Positions 9,223 through 17,535 of a stretch of 39,156 nt of DNA are shown here, in pieces (positions within the stretch are counted from its first letter, which is position 1; every line of letters starts with the position of its first letter). The stretch is from Alistipes sp. (GTDB taxonomy: Bacteria; Bacteroidota; Bacteroidia; Bacteroidales; Rikenellaceae). Made by a program: the position numbers and the translations under genes. The notes beneath the pieces were generated by a model. The model worked only from the letters and a program-made list of their open reading frames with translations, searched no databases and was not told the DNA's origin. The stretch spans positions 1 to 39,156 of the forward strand of contig JAFZFR010000107.1 in NCBI GenBank assembly GCA_017555805.1. Reading direction: 5' to 3'.

Positions 9223-9238
9223 AGCAATTCTTGCACCA
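9223..9238 (-). promoter_or_regulatory. weak sigma-54-like promoter before the FUSC-MFS gene
   Basis: The minus strand reads TGGTGC-N5-TTGCT, with GG and GC at the correct 10-base spacing. The -24 block departs from consensus (TGC instead of CAC). Transcription would begin near 9212, only about 13 bases before the start codon. Weaker than the urease and groES candidates. Confidence 0.25.
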
Positions 9239-9251
9239 AAAAGAGAGTGGT

Positions 9252-9288
9252 ATAAATAAAAATAGACTGCCGATATTATCAGCAGTCC
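9252..9288 (-). terminator. intrinsic terminator of pfkA
   Basis: On the minus strand, GACTGC-N11-GCAGTC is followed by a U-rich tract (TATTTTTATTTAT). It lies downstream of the 3' UTR hairpin that follows pfkA. Confidence 0.75.
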
Positions 9289-9301
9289 ATTATATTCAAC
9301 A

Positions 9302-9424
9302 AAAAATTGTATGGAGAGAGGGTTTTCAAGGCGCACGAAGACCGAGAAAGCGGAGTTTACTAAAGCGTAAATGAGCATTTCGAGGGCGAGTGCAACACAG
9401 AAAACACCTTTCCAGGCAATTTTT
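9302..9424 (-). repeat. 3' UTR long-hairpin element, copy 1 (after pfkA)
   Basis: A 123-nt imperfect hairpin whose outer arm begins inside the pfkA stop codon. Pairs in plus coordinates: 9302-9309 with 9417-9424; 9312-9318 with 9408-9414; 9320-9327 with 9400-9407 (one G-A mismatch); 9346-9351 with 9375-9381 (A9377 bulged); 9355-9360 with 9367-9372, closing a 6-nt loop. It shares sequence and fold with copies at 10754-10875 and 38373-38495. It sits between the stop codon and the terminator. Confidence 0.85.
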
Positions 9425-10403
9425 ATATCGAAAGAATCTTCACAATATCCATATCCTTCAAATCCATTGGATGGAGGTGGGCAACGGCCTTCTTGAATGG
9501 CACATAGACCAACTCGCCGTTCTTGATGCCAATCATCACATTGCGCTGACCCTCCGAGAGAGCCTCGATAGCCATAGCACCCATCTTCGATGCGAGGATG
9601 CGGTCCTTCGCCGTTGGTGAGCCGCCACGCTGCAAGTGACCAAGGATAGTCACGCGCGCGTCAAACTCGGGGAACTCCTTCTTGATACGCTCCTTCAGGC
9701 CGAGTGCACCGCCCGTAGCCTTGTTCTCCGCCACCAGCACGATAGCCGATGACTTGCTCTTGCGGAAGCCGTTATGGATGAGTTCTGCCAACTGGTCCAC
9801 CTCGGTCTCGCGCTCTGGGATGATTGCCGCCTCGGCACCCGATGCGATAGCACCATTCAGGGCGAGGTAGCCCGCTGTGTTACCCATCACCTCAACGAAG
9901 AAGAGGCGCTCGTGGCTGGTTGCTGTGTCGCGCAACTTATCCACCGCATCTACGATGGTATTGAGCGCTGTGTCGTAACCGATAGTCTCGTCGGTGCCGT
10001 CGAGGTCGTTGTCGATAGTACCAGGCAAGCCTACGATAGGCACATCAAACTCCTCGGCAAAGAGTTGTGCTCCCGACAATGAGCCATCACCACCGATAAC
10101 CACCAGTGCGTCGATGCCCGCCGCCTTCATATTCTCATACGCCTGCTTGCGACCCTCGGGTGTGCGGAACTCCTTACTGCGAGCGGTCTTGAGGATAGTA
10201 CCACCCTGCTGGATGATGTTCGACACGCTCTGCGACTTGAACTCCACGATTTCGTTTGTCACCAAGCCGTGGTAGCCACGCATAATACCCTTCACCTGAT
10301 AACCATTATATATTGCCGTGCGCGTAACGGCGCGGATTGCGGCATTCATACCAGGGGCGTCGCCTCCCGATGTGAGAATACCGATACATTTAATTGCAGC
10401 CAT
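9423..10403 (-). CDS. pfkA: ATP-dependent 6-phosphofructokinase
   Basis: A 326-residue PfkA catalysing fructose-6-phosphate to fructose-1,6-bisphosphate. The glycine-rich start [14 protein letters not shown], the nucleotide motif GGDGS (near residue 105), the catalytic PGTIDND and the substrate loop [10 protein letters not shown] are all visible. Gly in both GGDGS and PGTIDND indicates ATP rather than pyrophosphate dependence. A monocistronic gene with a TAATTTTG -7 box upstream, followed by the repeated 3' hairpin and a terminator. Confidence 0.97.
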   Translation of the reverse strand: MAAIKCIGILTSGGDAPGMNAAIRAVTRTAIYNGYQVKGIMRGYHGLVTNEIVEFKSQSVSNIIQQGGTILKTARSKEFRTPEGRKQAYENMKAAGIDALVVIGGDGSLSGAQLFAEEFDVPIVGLPGTIDNDLDGTDETIGYDTALNTIVDAVDKLRDTATSHERLFFVEVMGNTAGYLALNGAIASGAEAAIIPERETEVDQLAELIHNGFRKSKSSAIVLVAENKATGGALGLKERIKKEFPEFDARVTILGHLQRGGSPTAKDRILASKMGAMAIEALSEGQRNVMIGIKNGELVYVPFKKAVAHLHPMDLKDMDIVKILSI

Positions 10404-10429
10404 AGTATTCGTATTTTAAGTTTCTTTTG

Positions 10430-10437
10430 CAAAATTA
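10430..10437 (-). promoter_or_regulatory. -7 box of pfkA
   Basis: The minus strand reads TAATTTTG, matching the Bacteroidetes TAnnTTTG element, 26 bases before the pfkA start codon. A well-spaced TTTG box was not evident. Confidence 0.45.
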
Positions 10438-10533
10438 AGCAAAATAATTGAAAAATAAAATAGCGGAATAGGGTGTTGAGAGGGCAATTTGGGGTGGAAA
10501 TGGCATTTTTATTTTCGCGCGTCTTGCGGTGGC

Positions 10534-10604
10534 GAGGCGTATCTTTGGAGGCGTAACGCGCTTTGCGCGTCACCCCCGCCCGCCTCCAAAGATAATATAT
10601 CCTC
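10534..10604. repeat. tandem structured unit A
   Basis: A folded unit. The outer stem is GAGG (10534-10537) with CCTC (10601-10604). The main stem is a perfect 14-bp pairing starting TATCTTTGGAGGCG, matched by CGCCTCCAAAGATA (10581-10594). The inner hairpin is ACGCG-CTTTG-CGCGT, followed by CACCCCC. The 3' strand ends in GATAATAT, then TCAAAGTAAA. Unit B (10621-10693) has the same plan with covarying stems. Orientation of transcription is unknown. Confidence 0.75.
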
Positions 10605-10613
10605 AAAGTAAAT

Positions 10614-10630
10614 CAGGCGCGATGCGCCTG
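10614..10630. repeat. GC-rich palindrome between the tandem units
   Basis: CAGGCGC-GAT-GCGCCTG is a perfect 7-bp inverted repeat. Its right half overlaps the outer strand of unit B, so the two pairings would compete. Confidence 0.7.
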
Positions 10631-10693
10631 CATCTTCGGCGGCATAGCGCGTGAATGCGCTACCCCCACTGCTCCCGAAGATAATATCGCATC
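10621..10693. repeat. tandem structured unit B
   Basis: Second copy of the unit at 10534-10604. The outer stem is GATGCG with CGCATC, the main stem ATCTTCGG with CCGAAGAT, and the inner hairpin AGCGC-N6-GCGCT, followed by TACCCCC. The 3' strand again ends in GATAATAT, then TCAAAGTAAA. Stem sequences differ from unit A but pairing is kept (TTTGG/CCAAA versus TTCGG/CCGAA; ACGCG/CGCGT versus AGCGC/GCGCT). Confidence 0.75.
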
Positions 10694-10702
10694 AAAGTAA
10701 AA

Positions 10703-10740
10703 ACAAAAAAAGGTTGTCCCGAAAGACAACCTTTTTCTTT
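10703..10740 (-). terminator. intrinsic terminator of groESL
   Basis: AAGGTTGTC-CCGAAA-GACAACCTT forms a 9-bp stem flanked by A- and T-rich tracts on both sides, so it can act on either strand. It is the first terminator after the groEL 3' hairpin. Confidence 0.88.
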
Positions 10741-10753
10741 TATATGTAACCCA

Positions 10754-10875
10754 AGAAATTGCTATAAGAAGAGGGTTTCAAGGCTTGCGAAACTCGAAAA
10801 ACCGCAGTTTACTGGGCGTAAATGAGGATTTTGAGAGTGAGCGTAACGCAGAAAACACCTTATTATACAATTTCT
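10754..10875 (-). repeat. 3' UTR long-hairpin element, copy 2 (after groEL)
   Basis: A 122-nt hairpin. Outer arm AGAAATTG (10754-10761) pairs with CAATTTCT (10868-10875); 10763-10767 with 10863-10867; 10769-10771 with 10859-10861; 10773-10779 with 10851-10858; TTGCG (10785-10789) with CGTAA (10842-10846); ACTC (10792-10795) with GAGT (10835-10838); AAAACC (10798-10803) with GG-A-TTTT (10826-10832). The tip is GTTTAC (10807-10812) with GTAAAT (10818-10823) around a 5-nt loop. It begins about 18 bases after the groEL stop. Confidence 0.88.
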
Positions 10876-10893
10876 CTTTATTGTCTGTACGAA

Positions 10894-12552
<1,659 letters not shown>

Positions 12553-12561
12553 TTAGGAATA

Positions 12562-12831
12562 TTAGCAGATAGCGAGGATGTCGCTCTGCTTCATGATGAG
12601 GTAGTCAGTGCCATCGATGTTAATCTCGGTGCCGGCGTACTTGCCATAGAGAACTGTGTCGCCCTCCTTAACCTCCATCTTAACCTCTGCTGTGCCAGGA
12701 CCTACGGCTACTACCTTGCCCATAAGTGGCTTCTCTTTTGCTGTGTCTGGAATGAACAGACCGCCTGCGGTCTTCTCCTCCGCTGGATTTGGCAATACCA
12801 AAACGCGGTCTGAAAGTGGTTTAATCGTCAT
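12562..12831 (-). CDS. groES: co-chaperonin GroES (10 kDa)
   Basis: An 89-residue heptameric lid for GroEL. Family features are the start [22 protein letters not shown] with the mobile loop, GKVVAVGPG and the C-terminal [13 protein letters not shown]. It heads the groESL operon. No CIRCE element is visible upstream; a sigma-54-like promoter is present instead. Confidence 0.97.
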   Translation of the reverse strand: MTIKPLSDRVLVLPNPAEEKTAGGLFIPDTAKEKPLMGKVVAVGPGTAEVKMEVKEGDTVLYGKYAGTEINIDGTDYLIMKQSDILAIC

Positions 12832-12898
12832 AGTGTTTATTGTTTTAGTTTATGTTATTCTGTTGTAGTCAAATTTTTCTGCACACGCCTTTTATATA

Positions 12899-12914
12899 AG
12901 CAAGCAGTGTGCCA
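12899..12914 (-). promoter_or_regulatory. candidate sigma-54 promoter of groESL
   Basis: The minus strand reads TGGCAC-ACTGC-TTGCT, a full match to the sigma-54 consensus TGGCAC-N5-TTGCW with correct -24 GG and -12 GC spacing. Transcription would start near 12888, about 57 bases before the groES ATG. An outer inverted repeat GCACAC/GTGTGC overlaps it. Confidence 0.55.
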
Positions 12915-12957
12915 AACCCTCGTTGTCACATAATTTTGGCAAAACGCGCCACTGCGG

Positions 12958-12972
12958 GTGACAAAATGTCAC
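12958..12972. promoter_or_regulatory. 15-bp palindrome between groES and the heparinase-like gene
   Basis: GTGACA-AAA-TGTCAC is a perfect inverted repeat. It is centred about 77 bases upstream of the predicted groES start site and about 107 bases before the divergent gene at 13072. It could be an enhancer or operator for either gene. Confidence 0.5.
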
Positions 12973-13071
12973 ACACCACCCCAATTTTATGCCTCCGATG
13001 GATTAATATGCCATACGGAATGCGAAGTTTGCAAAATTATTTCTAATTTTACACACTTTTTCGAGATTATT

Positions 13072-14868
13072 ATGAAAAAAATATTGACACTCCTGATTTT
13101 TATCCTCTCTGCGGTGGCTTTTTCGGCCTCGGCGCAGAGCATCGACTACAATAACCTGGCGCCCCACCCTCGCATCCTCCTGACAAAGGGCGATGTGAGC
13201 AAGATGCGCGAACTGCCCGCACAGTCGGCCAACGCGAAGATGGTCAATGACAGGATTATGGCGCTGGCAGAGGGCTGGGTGGATGCCGAGGCGGTGAAGT
13301 ACGACAAGTCGGAGGGCGACCTCTCGGCGGCTTCACGCGAGGCTCTGCGACGCATCTTCTACCTCTCGTATGCCCACGCTATGACCGACGATATGCGCTT
13401 CGTGGCGGCAGCCGAGCGCGAGATGATGGCAGTGAGCGCCTTCGAGGATTGGAATCCCGCGCACTTTACCGATGTGGCAGAGTTTACTATGGCTCTCTCA
13501 ATCGGCTACGACTGGCTCTACCGCCGTCTGTCGGTGCGCTCGCGCAGCATCATCGGCACAGCCATCTATGAGAAGGGTCTGCTGGCGACCGAGAGCGCCG
13601 ACGCCGAGTTCATCAACTCTACGGAGGTAAACAATCAAATCTGCTGTGCGGGTATCATCTACGGCGCACTGGCTACGCTGGAGCGCTCGCCCGAGTACTG
13701 CAAGGCGCTCATCGACAAATGTCTGGGCTCGAACAAGCAGGCGATGGCTATCTACGCACCCGACGGCGCACACCCCGACGGCTACGACACCTGGAGCACC
13801 ACAACGGGCTTCGAGACCCTGCTAGTGGCGGCTCTGGAATCATCACTGGGCACCGATGCGGGCATCACCTCGCAGAACGGATTTATGCAGACAGCCAACT
13901 TCATCAACCAGATAGTAGCCCCCTCGGGCAAGTTGTTCAACTATGGCGACTGCCGCAGCGAGGAGGCCGAGAGTCAGATTGCAAAGTATTGGTTCGCAGG
14001 CAAGTTGGGCGACCCATCGCTGGTGGCAATCGACGAAAAATTACTCGCCGAGGGTAAGTTTCAGGAGGATAACTTCCTGCCCGCATATATGATTTGGACC
14101 TGCAAGCAGGACATCAAGAGCACCACCCCTTCCAACCAGAAGAACTGGCAGAGTTGGAAGAGCGAGGGTGAGACCCCTCTGTTCATCTACCGCAGTGGTT
14201 GGAACAAGGGCGACGACTACTTCGCAATCAAGGGCGGCAAGGTGGAGGATGCAGAGTCACATCAGGATGGCGGCTCGTTCATCTACGAGGTTGATGGCAT
14301 TCGCTGGGCAATAGACCTGGGCGCCGAGGGCGACAACGCCGCAAAGGCGGAGTGGCACAACACCATCACCTTCAACGGTCAGCCTCACCGCGCGGGGGGC
14401 AAGGCGGAGATTACCGCTCACAGCATCACCAACCGCGAGAAGAGCGCCGAGGTGGACCTCTCACCACTCTTTGCCGACCACGCACGCAGCGTGAAGCGTC
14501 AGGCACACCTCGACAAGAAGAACTGCCTCACCATCACCGACATCGTGGAGGGCATCTCGCAGCCAGCCGTCATGGAGTGGCGAATGGCAACAAACGCTAC
14601 GGCAGAGATTCTGTCGCCACAAATCATAATGCTTCAGCAGGATGGTCAGACACTCTACCTCAAACTCAAGAGCCGCGCAAAGTCCGAGGCGAAGATTTGG
14701 CAGGCCGAGAATGGCGTCACACGCGTGGGCTTTGTCGTGGAGTTGAAGGCGGGCGAGGGTCAGAGCGTCGAGGTTGCGATGTCGCAGATTAAGCCAAATG
14801 TCATCTCTCGCATTAAGAGTTTCAACATCAAGAATATCAACCTCAAGCAGGTATTACAGAAAAAATAA
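13072..14868 (+). CDS. secreted heparinase II/III-type polysaccharide lyase-like protein
   Basis: A 598-residue protein with a Sec signal peptide (MKKILTLLIF through FSASAQ, cleavage near residue 20). An N-terminal alpha/alpha-toroid region follows (APHPRILLTKGDVSKM, DVAEFTMALSIGYDWLYRRL, NNQICCAGIIYGAL), then a C-terminal beta-rich domain with HQDGGSFIYEVDGIRWAIDL, typical of heparinase II/III proteins. The family cleaves acidic polysaccharides by beta-elimination in the periplasm; the substrate cannot be told here. The start at 13072 was chosen because it begins the signal peptide. The rhodanese gene follows after 6 bases. Confidence 0.85.
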   Translation: MKKILTLLIFILSAVAFSASAQSIDYNNLAPHPRILLTKGDVSKMRELPAQSANAKMVNDRIMALAEGWVDAEAVKYDKSEGDLSAASREALRRIFYLSYAHAMTDDMRFVAAAEREMMAVSAFEDWNPAHFTDVAEFTMALSIGYDWLYRRLSVRSRSIIGTAIYEKGLLATESADAEFINSTEVNNQICCAGIIYGALATLERSPEYCKALIDKCLGSNKQAMAIYAPDGAHPDGYDTWSTTTGFETLLVAALESSLGTDAGITSQNGFMQTANFINQIVAPSGKLFNYGDCRSEEAESQIAKYWFAGKLGDPSLVAIDEKLLAEGKFQEDNFLPAYMIWTCKQDIKSTTPSNQKNWQSWKSEGETPLFIYRSGWNKGDDYFAIKGGKVEDAESHQDGGSFIYEVDGIRWAIDLGAEGDNAAKAEWHNTITFNGQPHRAGGKAEITAHSITNREKSAEVDLSPLFADHARSVKRQAHLDKKNCLTITDIVEGISQPAVMEWRMATNATAEILSPQIIMLQQDGQTLYLKLKSRAKSEAKIWQAENGVTRVGFVVELKAGEGQSVEVAMSQIKPNVISRIKSFNIKNINLKQVLQKK

Positions 14869-14874
14869 CGCACT

Positions 14875-15282
14875 ATGAAGCGAACACTATTCCTTTTCCT
14901 CTCGGCGCTGTGCCTTATCTTGTGCGCCACATCGTGCAGCAGCACACGCCGTAGCAGAGTGAGTTTCCACTCGCTCGATGCAGAGACATTCGGGCGATTT
15001 ATCCAGCAGGATGATGTCTATGTAGTGGATGTGCGTACCCCCGAGGAGCACGCGGCGGGCGCGATTGAGGGCACCGACGAGAACCTCGATGTGCGTAGCG
15101 CCAACTTCTTCAAGGAGTTCAAGCGACTGCCACAGGATAAGACCATCGCACTCTACTGCAAGGGCGGCGGCCGCAGCAAGCAGGTCGCGGGTGTGCTGGC
15201 GGGCAACGGATACAGGGTTGTTGAGTTGTCGGTGGGCTATGACGGCTGGGTCAAGCACCACGCCGAGCAGCCGAAGAAGTAG
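14875..15282 (+). CDS. rhodanese-domain lipoprotein
   Basis: A 135-residue protein with a lipoprotein signal (lipobox ATSC, lipidated Cys21) and a single rhodanese domain. The DVRTPEEHAAGAI motif (residues 52-64) and the active-site loop with Cys95 in LYCKGGGRSK are intact, so sulfur transfer is possible. It probably acts in the periplasm, anchored to a membrane. Six bases separate it from the heparinase-like gene, suggesting cotranscription. Confidence 0.9.
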   Translation: MKRTLFLFLSALCLILCATSCSSTRRSRVSFHSLDAETFGRFIQQDDVYVVDVRTPEEHAAGAIEGTDENLDVRSANFFKEFKRLPQDKTIALYCKGGGRSKQVAGVLAGNGYRVVELSVGYDGWVKHHAEQPKK

Positions 15283-15329
15283 TCAAAAAAGAGGTTTTTG
15301 CGTTTTCTTGAAAGATTTTTTCATATAAA

Positions 15330-15361
15330 TTTGGAAAAATGCAATAAACCCTCTATATTTG
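15330..15361 (+). promoter_or_regulatory. Bacteroidetes-type promoter of tRNA-His
   Basis: TTTG (15330-15333), a 20-base spacer and TATATTTG (15354-15361), about 29 bases before the tRNA. Confidence 0.8.
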
Positions 15362-15390
15362 CACCCGATTTGAGTAATCAAGTCGATATG

Positions 15391-15467
15391 GTGGATGTAG
15401 CTCAGTCGGTTAGAGTAGAGGATTGTGGTTCCTAAGGTCGTGGGTTCGAATCCCATCTTCCACCCCA
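15391..15467 (+). tRNA. tRNA-His (GTG) with encoded CCA
   Basis: Cloverleaf with anticodon loop TTGTGGT (GTG). The T arm GTGGG/CCCAT carries loop TTCGAAT, the discriminator is C73 (15464), and CCA is encoded at 15465-15467. G at 15390 can supply G-1. Two positions do not pair in this sequence: T6-T67 in the acceptor stem and G27-A43 at the top of the anticodon stem. It is probably functional because the promoter and terminator are intact. Confidence 0.9.
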
Positions 15468-15474
15468 CAAGCAG

Positions 15475-15503
15475 ACGCAAGGTTTTTAACCTTGCGTTTT
15501 TTT
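15475..15503 (+). terminator. intrinsic terminator of tRNA-His
   Basis: ACGCAAGGTT-TTT-AACCTTGCGT is a perfect 10-bp stem followed by a T run. Confidence 0.9.
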
Positions 15504-15655
15504 GTTGTATATGTTTCTCGTCTGCAAGCAGCCAGAAACACCACAACAAAAATCAACGCCTTCAGCGTTCTGCTTATATGTGCAAGAGGAAAATGGTAAT
15601 GGGTTGCGAGGATAGTTTTTTTTATTTTCAAAGGTATCCTCGCTTCGGCTTCGCC

Positions 15656-15677
15656 GTTCAAATCCCATCTTCCACCC
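15656..15677 (+). repeat. displaced tRNA-His 3' end (att-like direct repeat)
   Basis: These 22 bases match the last part of tRNA-His (15444-15465) with a single difference, an A for G in the T loop. The copies are in direct orientation, 212 bp apart. This is the pattern left by site-specific integration at a tRNA 3' end, although no integrase is present. Confidence 0.6.
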
Positions 15678-15685
15678 ATAAAACA

Positions 15686-15724
15686 AAACAAAAGGTGTCG
15701 ATTTCTCGACACCTTTTGTTTTTA
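15686..15724. terminator. strong hairpin terminator, bidirectional
   Basis: ACAAAAGGTGTCGA-TTTC-TCGACACCTTTTGT-type stem with A tracts before and T tracts after. No gene ends directly upstream on the plus strand except the tRNA region. Confidence 0.8.
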
Positions 15725-15912
15725 TTGCATCACCGCAAATTTATTTGCAGGGGGATGGAATGAAAACAAAAAGTGTTGCGCAGCAACTTCTTGCTTTGTT
15801 ATATGGAAGCGCCCCTGCGGCGAGCAGCAGGGAAAGGCGTTAAGCGGAGCAGACCCCAGTCTGCACAGTAGCCAATCCCATCTTTCAATAATATCAAAAA
15901 GAAATTCTATCT

Positions 15913-15961
15913 TACTTATCCCAAATGCAGAGTTTGCCCTCTCTATTCTCGTCAAAATATG
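15913..15961. repeat. direct repeat flanking the two-gene pocket, left copy
   Basis: Starts TACTTATCCC and includes TCTATTCTCGTCAA. It aligns over about 48 bases with 17450-17497, with one indel and about eight or nine mismatches, in the same orientation. The two copies enclose the AT-rich gene pair at 16047-17224. Confidence 0.65.
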
Positions 15962-16046
15962 CCGCGAATGACGGATTATTTTATCACCACAAGATTTTGT
16001 AGCACTAAACTTCGAATACACTTTTTCATTTGATTTTTATCTTTAA

Positions 16047-16427
16047 TTATAATATCTCCATCGATTTACCATAATTAAAGATACCTCCATCATTCGCTTC
16101 TTTCGGTCTTATTTTCCATATCGGGTCTTGAAGAGTAAAGTAGAGTAGATCTACATTTTCAGGCATAAGAGCCTCTATTTCTTTTGCAAGTTTTAAACCT
16201 CTTTCCCACCATTCTTTCCATTGAGAGTCTATCCAATGATTGGAACAATAAAGACTTTCGCATTCCCACTCCAAAAACCACTCTTTAAGGCCATTAACTC
16301 CAGTTAAGTCAACTTCTTTTCCTAAGACACTTATTAAAAGGCTGTTGAAATTTCCAATATTACAACCTCTTTCATCCCAAAATAGAGCATTTCCATAGTC
16401 GGGGGACATTAGAATCTTACATCTCAT
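16047..16427 (-). CDS. hypothetical protein, tryptophan-rich, immunity-like
   Basis: A 126-residue acidic protein with nine Trp residues and no signal peptide or membrane segment. The order of features (an N-terminal MSPDYGNALFWDE segment, a central KEWFLEWE and a later helix WWERGLKLAKEIEAL) resembles a widespread family of small cytosolic proteins often seen beside polymorphic toxins as immunity proteins. That resemblance is from memory and unverified; no toxin is visible here. It is AT-rich compared with the neighbouring operons and lies 20 bases after the 258-residue gene, probably cotranscribed. Confidence 0.6.
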   Translation of the reverse strand: MRCKILMSPDYGNALFWDERGCNIGNFNSLLISVLGKEVDLTGVNGLKEWFLEWECESLYCSNHWIDSQWKEWWERGLKLAKEIEALMPENVDLLYFTLQDPIWKIRPKEANDGGIFNYGKSMEIL

Positions 16428-16447
16428 TCTCTTTGGATTCTTTATTA

Positions 16448-17224
16448 TTAATATTCATATTCATCATCATATTCATCTTCTATACCAAAAAAGCCCTTTA
16501 CCCTTTGAAGATATGAGTCGAGACGCTCTTTCACATATTCCCAGTCGAAATCTTTCCAAGGATTATATATATAACCTTTGCTATCTCTTGTTGGATACCG
16601 AGGTTCGCTAAACTTGTCTGATTCAATGATACATACATTTGCATCTTTATTTGCCGCCTTTTGAATAATTGTTATTGCGTGTATCGAAGGTTGCTTAATG
16701 CAAATCTTTTTAAGTATGGCAATGCTTTTGTCAAAATCACCCAACTCCCTTAGAAGTTCAGCGTGGAGAAGAGTGTCTTCGGGCCTTAATCTAAATAGTG
16801 CGAGAGCATTCTCTCTGAAAAACTGACGCTCACGCTGCAGTTCATCTGGCAAAATCTCTACATTGTGCATCTGACCATATAAATCGTTGTATGACCATAG
16901 TAGCATCATTCTCAATGTCTCCTCATCTTTTCCTTGAGGTTTTAACTGCTCCAACGCTTCTTTCAATGATTCGTATGACAATTCGCCGAAATCTGAATTA
17001 AAATAAGATTTGCAATCGCCAATTATCTGCGAACGATGGTAAAAGTGATATTTCTTACAAATGGGACATTTTAACACTGGCGAAATAGATGGCAGACTAG
17101 GTAAGTCATACTTAAAATCTGACCAGATTGTGCTTCCAATATCATTACCTGACCACAAGCAGGAAATCCTCCTTAAACCTCCACAATGAGGGCATTTTAA
17201 AATATCAGGGGTATATTCTTTCAT
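16448..17224 (-). CDS. hypothetical zinc-ribbon protein
   Basis: 258 residues, function not recognised. The N-terminus has two CPxC knuckles (Cys11/Cys14 and Cys53/Cys56), which would form a zinc ribbon. The middle (about residues 90-200) is helical and has a TPR-like spacing (ALFRLRPEDTLLHAELLRELGDFDKSI is one candidate helix pair). The end is strongly acidic and Tyr-rich (EDEYDDEYEY). No signal or membrane segment. AT-rich codon use sets it apart from flanking genes and suggests acquisition by transfer. Confidence 0.65.
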   Translation of the reverse strand: MKEYTPDILKCPHCGGLRRISCLWSGNDIGSTIWSDFKYDLPSLPSISPVLKCPICKKYHFYHRSQIIGDCKSYFNSDFGELSYESLKEALEQLKPQGKDEETLRMMLLWSYNDLYGQMHNVEILPDELQRERQFFRENALALFRLRPEDTLLHAELLRELGDFDKSIAILKKICIKQPSIHAITIIQKAANKDANVCIIESDKFSEPRYPTRDSKGYIYNPWKDFDWEYVKERLDSYLQRVKGFFGIEDEYDDEYEY

Positions 17225-17449
17225 AGTTATATGTAGCTTATATTAAACTTAAATCCGCGGAGCGATTTTATAAATAAAAGATTGGGCAGATATATAAATA
17301 TGTAATTTAAATTTACGCATAACAAATATACGAAAATATTACGCACACAGGAAAATAATAGACAAAATTATTCTACAGATATACTATACTTAACAATGCC
17401 TCGCAAAGTATAATTCACTTGGTTTATTGACCAATGCCCCTAATAAACC

Positions 17450-17497
17450 TACTTATCCCGATGCGGAGTTTATCCACTCTATTCTCATCAAGATACG
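17450..17497. repeat. direct repeat flanking the two-gene pocket, right copy
   Basis: Partner of 15913-15961: starts TACTTATCCC and includes TCTATTCTCATCAA. The distance between copies is about 1.5 kb. Confidence 0.65.
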
Positions 17498-17535
17498 ATA
17501 CGGATAATAAACCACCACCCAACACCAACAAAACA

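Larger units (their letters stand above)
10404..10893. other. 490-bp groEL-pfkA intergenic region full of structured repeats
   Basis: There is no credible gene here. In minus-strand order it holds the groEL 3' hairpin element (10754-10875), an intrinsic terminator (10703-10740), two tandem copies of a second hairpin unit (10621-10693 and 10534-10604) with a GC-rich palindrome between them, and the pfkA promoter region (10430-10437). Confidence 0.8.
15468..16046. other. 579-bp gene-poor stretch with tRNA-His fragments
   Basis: No credible coding sequence. It holds the tRNA-His terminator, a displaced copy of the tRNA-His 3' end (15656-15677), a second hairpin terminator (15686-15724), a shorter AATCCCATCTTTC echo near 15870, and the left copy of a direct repeat (15913-15961). 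It looks like an integration or decay scar. Confidence 0.6.

Noticed and set aside
12832..12960. CIRCE element before groES
   Set aside because: No TTAGCACTC-N9-GAGTGCTAA-like repeat. The inverted repeat present (GCACAC/GTGTGC) overlaps the sigma-54-like site and does not match CIRCE.
13028..13051. TTTG and TAATTTTA as a promoter for the heparinase-like gene
   Set aside because: The spacing is only about 12 bases and the -7 box lacks the final G, so the match is too weak to report.
15722..16021. 99-codon open frame on the minus strand
   Set aside because: It runs through repeats and tRNA-fragment sequence, and the protein has no coherent domain. Treated as non-coding.
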